A DNA stretch of 64,000 nt, taken from Gnetum montanum. Taxonomy: Eukaryota > Streptophyta > Gnetopsida > Gnetales > Gnetaceae. This document shows, one piece after another, positions 54,464 to 64,000 of this stretch. The notes beneath the pieces are model-generated. The model was not told the origin of the DNA. It searched no databases and saw only the letters and a list, made by a program, of their open reading frames with translations. Positions within the stretch are counted from its first letter, which is position 1; each line of letters starts with the position of its first letter. A program made the translations under genes and the position numbers. The DNA lies in assembly GCA_015680685.1 (NCBI GenBank), contig MNCI01018082.1, positions 127,534 through 191,533 of the forward strand, in the 5' to 3' direction.

Positions 54464-57400
54464 GAGGTGTGCTAGTTTGTTCTAGGAGGATTTCAGTTTT
54501 TACCCCTCGTTCGGGCGTTTTAGCTCTAGGTGTTGTGTTTGTTGTTGTGGGTGTTGCTTCAAGAGGCTTCTCTTTCAAGACCTGTGACATGTCTATGTTG
54601 TGGTCAACTTGAAAGGGAGTGTTGTCGCCATGTATAATGACTTTTCCACCTCCGTATGGAAGGTAGATTTCTTGATGTATCTGTGAGGAAACGGCTCGTT
54701 GTTGTGCTAGCCAAGGTCTACCAAGAATCATGTTGAAACTGGGCATCTCTTCTATGACAGTGAATTCTACGCTTGTGGGGAATTGTTCTCCTGTCACAAA
54801 GGCTAAGTTGATTATGCCCTTAACCGTGACACATGATCCATTGAAAGATTTTAAACACGTGGTTTCTGCTGGCATGATCTCATCTACGATGCCTAGTTTA
54901 TTGATGACGGAGTATAGAACTACGTTTGTTGCTGCACCGTCATCAACATGCACTCTGCGAATGTTACATTGCCCAACACGCACACTAATCGATAATGGAG
55001 CTGTTGTGACTTCCCCTCGTTCAGGGTTACATTTAATTGCATCATCACGAAAGGCTAAGGTGTTTGAACCCAATCCTTGTGGTGTGTGTTGTGAAATCGT
55101 TGCACGGATGGATTCCATGTTAGCATGGATATCCTTTGTAATAGGAATGGATGCTAACGTTTGCGCTAAGGCTTTGTGATGAGCTGATGATGTCATGACC
55201 AAATTGTACAAGCTCATGGTTGTGTTCTTTTGTTTGAGCATTTGTTTCACCTAGGCCAGTGTAGCTACAAAGTCCGTGTTATCTGCCATTGTGTTGGTTG
55301 CCTCTGTATGGGTTGAGGGCTTGGGCCTGGTTTGTTTGGGATTAGGGGTAGGGCCCCCAGTGTTCAGTTGTTGTATATTAGGTTTGTCCTTTGTTTCAGT
55401 TGTGGGTGTTGTTCGTTGTTCATTTTTCCTCTTCTACTGCCATTTGGTAGGCTTATCTGTGTTGTTGGCAAGGTCAACTCTTGAGGGAGGAGAGGTTGAG
55501 ATGTTTCCTATGGTTGGGCTTAGGGTAAGTGAGGGGCCATCGCATGGTGGCACTTTTATGAAAAATGGGAGTTTAGAGGGTGTTGTTGTTGTTTGAATAG
55601 CCTGTTGTGGCACATTGATAACGAAAGGTTTCTTTGCTGTTGTCGTTGATGCAACATGCCAGTTTAACATCTTAGTGGACGACTGTGGTGGTACTTTGAG
55701 CACAAAGGGTGTTTTCGGTTCTTGGGATTGCATTGCATCTGGCCAGTTTAACATCTTAGCGGACGTATGAGGTGGTGGTACCTTGACCACAAAGGGTGTC
55801 GTCAATGCTCTAGGTGGCACCTTGGTGATGATGGGAGGTCTCTTGCTCATAGAGGCAGAGGGGATCATTGCCTTGTTGGGAGGCACATAGATCACAAAAG
55901 GTTGCCACACAGGTTTAGGCTTACTATCTATGCCAATGGAGTTTATGAAATAGGGGGCATCGTCTGTGCTTAGTTGATTTAGGGTGTTGATGTTTAGTTG
56001 GCCCCGTTCTATCATTGCTTGTAGATCATCCTGTAACGCATGACAGTTGTCGGTATTGTGACCGGACATCTGGTGGTAGTGACATAATTGATCTAATTTG
56101 AAGTGTCATGGGACCGGGGGCTCATTTGGTGCTACTAAGGTGGGGTTCCTTAGTAGCTCACAATACCTATCGTGTCTTCGACGGGCATTTTCCACTACTT
56201 GTTTGTATTGGATTTGCCCAGTCCTAAGGAGTTGCTCTAGTAGTTTAGAGGGTCGCGTGGGAAGCGGCATATACTTAGAGTGATCCTTGCGCTGAAAGTT
56301 GGGCCTTGGGGTGGCCCTTGTTGTTGCATGCGGGTTGGTACTGATGTTTGTTATTTTTGTGCTTGCGGCTACAGTCTCCATTGTTGTCTGTTGTTTGGCA
56401 ACATGTTGGTTCTTGTAAGCCACATAGGTAGAGTCATTACTGGTTTGTGCAGCTTGTTCAATGTTCTTGATCTGTGTGAATGCTTGGCTCAACATTTGAG
56501 CACTTAGGTAGTACAGTTTTGACTTAATGAAGTCATTCACGGCTCCCTTCAGAATCGTAAGTAAATACTTTTCAGGGATGGACTCATGAAGTTCATTAAG
56601 GGCTGCACTCCATCGTTGGATGAACTTTTGCATAGGCTCAAGTGGTTCTTGTTTCACCTGTATCAGAGTGTCTAGGGTTGCTTCAGGCTTCAGGTTATAC
56701 TTAAACCTGGTAACGAATTGGTGTAACAGATCCTCAAGAAAGGATATGGAGTTACATGGTAAGGCTCTATACCAGTCTAAGGCTACGCTTGTTAAGGACA
56801 TAGAAAACATGCGCAAGATTGCATGGGGCCAAGCTTGAAGCAATAGATTTTCTGATCGAAACTTGACTAAGTGAGCATTTGGATCTCCCTTCCCATTGTA
56901 TTTGGTCAGCTATGGAAGTGTGATTCCCTTGGGCAAAGCTAACGGTGGCATTGAAGTGCTGATTGAATCATCGTGGTAGAAGTCTAGTACTTTAACTTAT
57001 TTAGTGTTTGCAATTTTGAGGTGCTTTACCTCTTCAGCTAATGCTTGCATCATTTTTTTGGCTTCTACCCACTCTTGAGTGGTAGGTAGATTAGTTGGTT
57101 GGGGAGGTTGTTGGGTTTTCATTTGGTGCTGTGGAGCAATGTTCAGAGTTGTGGTTGTGGGGTGTGGCACATTGAAGTGAGTGGGTTCTTGAACAAGGGG
57201 TATGGTTCCTTGCCTAGCCACAAACTGTGAAGTGATACCCTAGATGTTTGGGGCCGATGTAGTGAAAGTGGCCCCATGCGTTTGCACGTGCGGTATGTAT
57301 TGGATGGAGATGGGGGTGGGTAATCTCCATTGGGATACTAGTGCTTGTGTGCTCATTGACACTTGGTGAGTGGCCGTCTGTCCCATGCAAGGATGGAATG

Positions 57401-57762
57401 ATGGGTTCACATAGGCATGGGGACTGAGGGTGTGGTATGAATCCTCAGGTTTAGATTGTGCCTCAAATTCATCTACATCGTGTTGGTTTTGGGGCTCCTC
57501 AGTGGATTGCCGTGTGTTCTGACTCCTTGCCAGAAGGAGCTAGGAGATGAGCCTATGATGAGGATCAGAAAGGGGGATGATGTCATATACAGAGGGGATG
57601 AATTCATGACCTCCCATGTATATGCACTCGAAGTCTTGTTTTGCCTCCTGTTCTATGGTGTCCAGAGGAAGTTTGGCCTGAATCTTCACACAGATAAAGT
57701 TGTATTGTTCCTGTGTGAGGATTACGAAGGTGTGTGCATTAGAGGTCTGAGATGACTCCATG
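54300..57762 (-). pseudogene. gag-protease polyprotein of G2 (nonsense-riddled)
   Basis: One frame from ATG 57762 (MESSQTSNAHTFV) to stop at 54300, about 1150 codons with roughly seven nonsense codons. gag core from LTKYNGKGDPNAHLVKF (about 56910) through LDWYRALPCNSISFLEDL (about 56768) to IKNIEQAAQ (about 56460). Zinc-knuckle-like CHYHQMSGHNTDNC (56085-56044; Cys-His-His-Cys, as in Tat-type gag). Then six to seven copies of a PFVxKVPP-like motif (about 55930-55550). Protease with HVDDGAATNVVLY (about 54951-54911) and ILGRPWLAQQ (about 54735). The reading ends without reverse transcriptase. Stops are CAG/CAA/CGA-type changes. Gag would package RNA; polymerase must come in trans. Confidence 0.85.
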
Positions 57763-58274
57763 GTGATGTGTGATGGGGCAGTGTATGAGCTAGCTAACAA
57801 GTGCCGAGTGTGTTTTAGGCTAAGTGTGTAGAGTGTCCAGTGTGTGAACACTGAAAATTTTTCTAAGTGTACAGCGTGTACAGCTTAAACAGGAGAAAAT
57901 TTGGCTAAGTATGAAATTATGAACCATAGTCGTACGTGGATGGTGATCTCGGGTAAGAGGAAGTCATCTCGGAATCGTTATGTTGTGTATTGTATGCTTT
58001 GGACAAGGTGATCCATGTTGGTGGCCGTTAGTACTTAGAGCGATTTCAAGTAGGTGCGAATCGCAGCAAATTCGGCTTTGAAATAGATGCGTTTTGTGTG
58101 TTTTTGTTGAAAAAACATTGTATCGGTACTGTAGCAGCGTAAACACTGTAGCAGCGTAGACACTATAGCAGCGTAAACACTATAGCAACGTAGACCCTAT
58201 GTTTGAACAGGTAATGTGATCGGCGTTTCAATTAAACAAAAAACAAGTTAGGCCCTCCTTCTAGCGCCATTTTC
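57763..58274 (-). other. Leader and primer-binding site of G2
   Basis: Minus sense after the LTR: GAAAATGGCGCTAGAAGGAG (58274-58255), the likely primer-binding site TGGCGCTAGAAGGAGGG; the matching tRNA is not determined. The leader carries four or five copies of a CACTGTAGCAGCGTAGA-like 18-bp repeat (plus strand, 58127-58200). Confidence 0.65.
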
Positions 58275-61220
58275 TGTATTGTCCAAAATCGTCAGTCCAG
58301 GGCTGGAATGAAACAGAGACCAAGAGATCCTCAGACAAGCACAGAAGACCCTACCTTCGCTTGAGAGCGAGCTAGAATGGACGAAGGTAGAGTACCTTGG
58401 GTGGTCCGCACGCAGATCAAACAACGATTTCCTCGAACGTACACCTATATTCTCTATGCTGGGTTATATGTAAATGGCGTAACAGATGTAAAATTGAGCG
58501 TAAACGTACAAGAATGTAAACAGTAGGCGCACAAGAACGAACGAAAACTATAACAAATCTTGGCCAAAAATGCAACAATATTATTGCATAATGAAAATTA
58601 CAATGCACCAATCTAGATGTAGTTGTGGATCTGACACAAGGCGGATGAAGAGCCCTGGTGGATGCGGAGGGATGATGGTATGCTAGTTTGAATTGTAGGC
58701 ATAATGTGAAGGCTGTATGCTCAACGTGCAGGGTTGAAGTCCAGCATACAGGGTTTTTTCTCTGGTTTCTAAGTGTCTCTGGTTCTTTTTTTCTTTTCTC
58801 TGGTTTTTTGCTCAAGATTGCCCCCTTTTGATCTAGTGAAAAATTTGGGTTTTTATGAGATCTTGGGCATTAGATTTGGATCTAGAAGGAGATGAGTGGC
58901 TGTAAGGTGAGAAAAATTTGGATCAGAAGACAGGTGGTGTGTTGACCGAGTGCAAGATATGTTACAACTGTACAGCGTGCTGCATGCGAGCATATAGGAT
59001 GTCAGCGTACAGGATGCCAGTGTATAGGATGTCAGCATACAGGATGTCAGTGTACAGGATGCCAGCATACAGGATGTCAACGTATAGGATGCCAACGTAC
59101 AACATTTTAGTGTACAGGATGCCAGCATATAACATGTTAGCGTACATGATGCCAACGTACAACATACCAACGTACAGGATGCCATTGTACAGCATGCCAA
59201 CGTACAGCATGCCAGCGTACACCAAAAATATACCCAGCGTACACACATGAAAATGCTTTATTTTAAGGTTAAAACTTGATTTTTGGGTGCTTGTGATGAT
59301 GCCCAATAGTTTCTCTACCTCCAAAAGTTAATTTTAGGTGAAAATCTCGCTGTTTGGTGCCTGTTTTGGGCTGTTTCTGGTGGCGTACGCTGGGTGTTCA
59401 GAGTACGTATGCTCAGCGTATAGGTCATGGAGGTGCATCATTTTGAGGTTGAAACTTGATTTTTGGGTGCTTGAGAGCTACTAGGGACCTTGGGGAAGGT
59501 CCTAGGGGGTCCAGATGCTCAGTTCTGCCATGTTTTGACTCATTTTCTAGGCCCAAAAGTTGCTGTACGCTGGCTGCACGCTGAGCATATAGGAATGAAA
59601 AACCATCATTTGGAGCCTAAAATTTGATTTTCAAGTGCCTGAGAGCTACTGGGGACCCTGGGGAAGGTCTTGGGAGGTCCAGACGCTCAGTTCTGCCATG
59701 TTTTGACTCATTTTTGGGGCCTAAAAGTTGTTGTACGCTAGCTGCACGCTGGGCGTACAGGAATGAAAGACCATTAATTGGAGGCCAACATTTGATTTTC
59801 AAGTGCCTGAGAGTTACTGGGGACCTTGGGGAAGGTCCTTGGGGGGGGGGTCCAGATGGTCAGTTCTACCATGTTTTGACTCATTTTTGGGACCCAAAAG
59901 TTGTTGTACGCTAGTTGCATGCTAGGCGTATACACTGGGCGTACATAAATGAAAGACCATCATTTGGAGCCCAAAATTTGATTTTCAAGTACCTGAGAGC
60001 TACTGGGGACCCTGGGGAAGGTCTTGGGGGGTCCAGATGCTCAATTCTGGCATGTTTTGACTCATCTTTCGGGCCCAAAAATTGGTCTACGCTGGTTGCA
60101 CACTGGGCATATAGGAATGAAAGACCATCATTTGGAGCCCAAAATTTGATTTTTAAGTGCTTGAGCGCTACTGGGAACCCTAGGGAAGGTCCTGGGGGGT
60201 CTAAATGCTCAGTTCTTCCATGTTTTGACTCATTTTTGGAGCCCAAAAGTTGTTGTACGTTGGCTACATGCTGGGTTTATATGCTGGGCGTATACGCTAG
60301 GCGTACAGGAATGAAAGACCATCATTTGGAGCCAAAAATTTAATTTTCAAGTGCCTAAGAACTACTGGGGACCCTGGGGAAGGTCCTGGGGGGTCCAAAC
60401 ACTCAATTCTGGCATGTTTTGACTCATCTTTAGGGCCCAAAAGCTGGTCTACGCTAGCTGCATGTTGGGCATATAGGAATGAAAGACCATAATTTGGAGC
60501 CCAAATTTTGATTTTCAAGTGCCTGAGAGTTATTAGGGACCTTGGGGAAGGTCCTAGGGGGTCAAGATGGTCAATTCTAGCATGTTTTGACTCATTTTTG
60601 GGGCCCAAAAGTTACTGTACGCTGGCTGCATGCTGGGCGTACAGGAATGAAAGACCATTATTTGGAGCCCAAAATTTGATTTTCAAGTGCCTGAGAGCTA
60701 CTGGGGACCCTGGGGAAGGTCCTGGGGGATCTAGACACTCAATTCTGGCATGTTTTGACTCATTTTGGGGCCCAAAAGTTGGTCTACGCTGGCTGCATGC
60801 TGGGCGTACAGGAATGAAAGACCATCATTTGGAGCCCAAAATTTGATTTTCAAGTGCCTGAGAATTTTTGGGGACCTTGGGGAAGGTCCTGGGGGGTCCA
60901 GACGCTCATTTTTGGCATGTTTTGACTCATTTTTTGGGCCCAAAAGTTGTTGTACGCTGGGCTATACGCTGGCCAGCATACACCAAGGTCTGCCCAGAGT
61001 ATACTTGGTCAAAACCAAGTATTTTGGACCCAAAACTTGAAATTCCTAATGCTAGATGCTGATGTAGTCACCTGTGGGTCCTGAGGAACTCTCTCTTGTT
61101 CAAATATGCTCCGTTTGATGCTATTTTTGAGGTTCACAAGTTTTGGTCATGTTGGGAAGTATCATGACTTAGCTTGATTCTTGTCTGAAAGTGTTGGGTC
61201 CAAATTTTTGTGGTGTTTCA
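58275..61220 (-). repeat. 5' LTR of G2
   Basis: 2946 bp. Minus sense TGAAACACCACAAAAATTTGG to GACAATACA. 15-bp minisatellite at about 58960-59225 (about 17 copies), nine ~170-bp units at 59450-60970. A G-run (59840-59850) interrupts one unit. Confidence 0.92.
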
Positions 61221-61313
61221 GAGATTACCCACAAAAATATAAAATGAAAAATTGAAAAACAAGAAATTAGGAAACAAAAAATTGTAAAAGAAATGAAAAG
61301 GAAAAAACATTTA
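61221..61313 (-). other. L4 noncoding DNA right of the G2 insertion
   Basis: GAGAT (61221-61225) is the right target-site copy. The A-rich sequence continues L4 from 49512. Confidence 0.65.
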
Positions 61314-63686
61314 CTAATTCTTCTTGATAGAATGGGGGATATCTCCCATGACTAAGCTTTTGATCATGGCGAGAATTAATAAATGAAAAGTTAGGATCCA
61401 TGCATGTTAAAAAATATTGGGGTCTAGTTATATCCAAACCATTGGGTGTCTTTTGTTGTGGTGGTAGGAATGTCCAAATTGGGGTTCACACACTTGATTA
61501 AAGTAGGCATAGTGGAGTAGATTATAAGATGTGGCCATGTGATAAGAAGCTAACCCACTATGGCACTTATGACCATAAGGCAGTATGCAAGGATCGATAT
61601 GTCTCCTTACATTATTATTTTCATTAGGCCACATGGTTGTTGGAGTGTTAATTGGTGGCTTGGATAAGGTAATAGGAGGTGTTGAGTTTGAAGAGGAAGA
61701 TGCATCAATGTGTTGGGCTTGTGTTGAGTTGGAGGATGTAGTGGTTTTAAAGTTGTGCTATCTCTTTCTATGATCATGCCTAAAGAAAGGATGCTTCAAA
61801 CGATGTGGAGGACTCCCACTACTATTGATAGTAGTAGCACAAGTAATGTTCTTTGGTTGGTGTTGTGGTGTAAAACCTTCTGATACAACTAGTGGTGATG
61901 TAGAAGGAGGTGAAGGATGTGAATATTGAGAATAAGGAGGAGTGTAGGGAACATGAGGTGGTGATCTCGTAGGAGAGGACATGGGTTTGGAAGAGTGATA
62001 ACAATAAGGTGAAGTAGAGGATCTTGATCCCGTTGGAGAAATAGGGTGTTAAACATAATAAGAACTTGTTCTTAGGTTATACAAATGGTGTGGCTAGTTT
62101 GGGGATGGCCTTCCCAACAACTAGGGGTTTTACCATTGTGGTTGAACACAGTACTTCTATATGAAATATGAATGTAACATTCTTCCCCAATGCTCATGTA
62201 GATGTCACAAGATTGGGCATTGGCCTTTGGGGTGATTGTATAGGGAAACATCACATCGATACTTATGATTTGCAATTGAGCCCCTATCCTTATTTTCTTT
62301 AGCCCCTCTTTCTGATTTTTGAATAGTGTTCTATCTTGTTTCTAGGTTTGGTATTCTCCATTTGTCTTGGTTGTTAGAGTTATCTAACATGGTTCTCCCT
62401 TTAATAATTTTTGCATATTCTCTACATTTTTCATGTACCCACTCCATCATCTTATTGATCTTTGTCTCGATTTCATCTAATAATTTTGGTGTTGGAAAAG
62501 ATGAGGGTGGTTCCACCTCCATGAGGTGAGTTGATTTCTCCTTTTCATGATTATGAACATTCGTTACTTTAAGAGTTTGGTCCTATTAAGATCTTTCAAC
62601 ATTCTCCCATTTGGATATTTCTCCTTCTTTTTTTTTGCTACCTACTTAATAAGCTCTTGGAATTATTGGGTTTGTAGTTCATATAGTTGACCTAGGGCAT
62701 ACATTCCTAGGGTCTCCCTTGTTTTGTAATAGAGCCCATCCATGATGTGACACATGAGCCTTTCCTTGGAGAACCCATGGCCTAGAAATTTGTTTAACAA
62801 TGAGTAATATCTTTCTAAGGCCATGTCCAAGGATTCATGTTTCCCTTGTTTCCACTCTTGAATTTGTCTCCTCAAGGCTAACACTCTTGCACAAGTTTGA
62901 TATCTTTTGTTGAAGAGTTTTACCATTGTAGGCCATTGACAAATTGAATTTGGTTTTAAAGAATTGTACCACACTTTTTCTTGGCCCACAAGTATCATAG
63001 CAAAGAGCTTAAGTCTTTTCCACCCATTATCAATGTTTTCCCATGCATAGACATCATAGAAGGTTTGTAAATGATGTTGTGGATCTAAATCATAGCCCCT
63101 TCAGAACTTACAAAAGTTGTTTAAATCAAGCCTGGGTAGACGGCTTTCCTTCCAATGCCTACAAGATATCTGAATGGTCTTTATTATATGCATTAGGCTC
63201 TTAGTTGTTAATAGGGATTCATCATCACTAAGTAGGTTGTGAGTTTGTGAGTTGGGATGATGTTGTCTTCGTTCATGTTGGTGTTGTTGATTTTTCCTGT
63301 GGGTTCGATTTTTATTCCAATGTTGACCCCTTGAGGAATAGCCATCCATGTCATGACCTGATGTTAAAAGAGTAGAGGAAGAGAGATAATTGAAAGACTC
63401 ATCATGACTTTTGTAAGTCTCCCAACCATCCCCTGATGTACTCTTGCTAACCATTGAGAAGGTCCTAGGCCTTATGCGCCTCCTCGTTTTAGAAGATGTC
63501 ACATCCTTGATAGAGGTGTTTGAATTGGATGACAAGAGTCTTTGAGTATCATTGGGGTGATCATGAATATATGAAACTCCTGCACAAGATTGAGTTCTCC
63601 AAACTTCTTCTTCATCATAAATTTTTTTTTCTCTAATGAATTGCCTCACTAGTTTTTGCATTATCATTGACTTGTGAGAGAGACAT
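61314..63686 (-). pseudogene. gag of L4
   Basis: The best-preserved gag in the window: ATG 63686 (MSLSQVNDN) to TAG 61314, about 790 codons in nearly one frame with scattered stops. N-terminal third is basic and Ser/Asn/His-rich. Capsid core at about 63090-62663: RLDLNNFCKF, then VWYNSLKPNSICQWPTMVKL, LFNKRYQTCARVLALRR and LDMALERYYSLLNKFLGHGF (a typical Retrotrans_gag pattern). Glu/Lys-rich middle with IETKINKMMEWVHEK (about 62470). YNHPKGQCPI block at about 62240. Pro/Ser/His/Tyr-rich tail (61980-61760). No zinc knuckle and no downstream protease. It feeds into noncoding DNA split by G2, then the extra ORF at 47611. Confidence 0.83.
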
Positions 63687-63801
63687 TGTCATGAATTATG
63701 TGTGGCTTAATTGAATTTAACTTCTTAGTCTAAATGATCTATCATTAATACCCTATTATAACAATCTTATATGATATAACTAATCTAGACAACTAGCATT
63801 G

Positions 63802-63820
63802 TCCCTGGCAATGGTGCTAA
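63802..63820 (-). promoter_or_regulatory. Primer-binding site of L4
   Basis: Minus strand TTAGCACCATTGCCAGGGA directly after the LTR end; Athila-type with one change at its start. Confidence 0.75.
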
Positions 63821-64000
63821 TGATGAGTGGTAAGGTACCCCTATGCTCAACCATGAAAATACGAGCATGTTCGCATGATCCAATTGAACTTTGCAGACAA
63901 ACTAGTTGTGGCACCTAGACAATTATACATTGATCACTGTTTTTTGTCCTCCCACCTAGACTAGCATTTGCTTTGTCATATACGGTTTAGTGCAAAGTGA
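63821..64000 (-). repeat. 5' LTR of L4 (runs off the window)
   Basis: Minus sense ending CCACTCATCA. The U5 matches 43740-43930 (L4's 3' LTR): TATGCTCAACCAT, TTGTGGCACCTAGA, CATATACGGTTTAGT. The U3 lies beyond 64000. Confidence 0.8.

Larger units (their letters stand above)
49518..61220 (-). mobile_element. 11.7 kb gag-protease LTR element G2 (non-autonomous gypsy)
   Basis: Minus-strand element with very long LTRs (49518-52414 and 58275-61220), primer-binding site, gag and protease, but no reverse transcriptase, RNase H or integrase. Perfect 5-bp target-site duplication GAGAT (49513-49517 and 61221-61225). LTR tips TGAAACACC...TACA, polypurine tract AACAAAGAGGGGCCAA (minus, 52430-52415), 3' noncoding DNA and tandem-array unit are shared with G1, which probably represents its autonomous partner. 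In one sampled 210-bp stretch the LTRs differ at about 9% of positions, so it is not young. Confidence 0.93.

Noticed and set aside
54730-55179. Plus-strand frame of 149 codons
   Set aside because: Antisense shadow of the G2 protease region, which has recognisable motifs on the minus strand.
58960-59225. CRISPR-like array
   Set aside because: Contiguous 15-bp tandem units without unique spacers, in a plant LTR.

Overview
This 64 kb window looks like intergenic DNA from a large, repeat-dominated seed-plant genome (species not determinable). It is AT-rich. I see no intact host gene, rRNA locus or tRNA. Almost everything is decayed LTR retrotransposon, often nested. Protein families are named from motifs read by eye, without database searches.

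Layout. 1-7600: a minus-strand Athila-like element ('L1': LTR 6691-7600, gag) interrupted by a small coding-poor LTR element (E1, 357-5128), which carries a 5S rRNA-like stretch and a broken fragment resembling a CCR4/nocturnin-type nuclease. 8625-13517: a complete but dead Copia element (Copia-1). 14060-17269: a sister copy (Copia-2) cut inside its reverse transcriptase by a plus-strand Athila-like element (L2, LTR 17270-18208, gag to 19901).

19902-49081 is a giant imperfect inverted repeat. Two arms of about 13.5 kb (19902-33360 and 35590-49081), roughly 95% identical where I compared them, flank a 2.2 kb spacer. From outside inward each arm holds: noncoding DNA, a 934-codon extra ORF (decayed), its LTR, an oppositely oriented gag element with its own LTR, and the 3' half of a Ty3/gypsy element with its LTR. 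The spacer is the RNase H/integrase part and a tandem array of that same gypsy element, continuous with the right arm. The right arm is therefore probably the original and the left arm an inverted copy.

49518-61220: an 11.7 kb minus-strand gag-protease element (G2) with about 2.5-2.9 kb minisatellite-rich LTRs and a perfect GAGAT target-site duplication. It is inserted in another minus-strand Athila-like element (L4) whose gag (61314-63686) and 5' LTR (63821 to beyond the window) lie on the right.

How the pieces relate. The L family carries LTR, gag and an extra ORF in the usual env position, but no reverse transcriptase or integrase is visible, so it would need enzymes from elsewhere. G2 also lacks polymerase, but shares LTR tip, polypurine tract, 3' noncoding sequence and a tandem-array motif with the gypsy element at the palindrome centre, which does encode RNase H/integrase; the two look like a dependent/donor pair. 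Reading frames die mainly by C-to-T type nonsense changes, as expected from long methylation. Two single-N positions (17610, 50785) are flanked by duplicated sequence and look like unmerged assembly joins.
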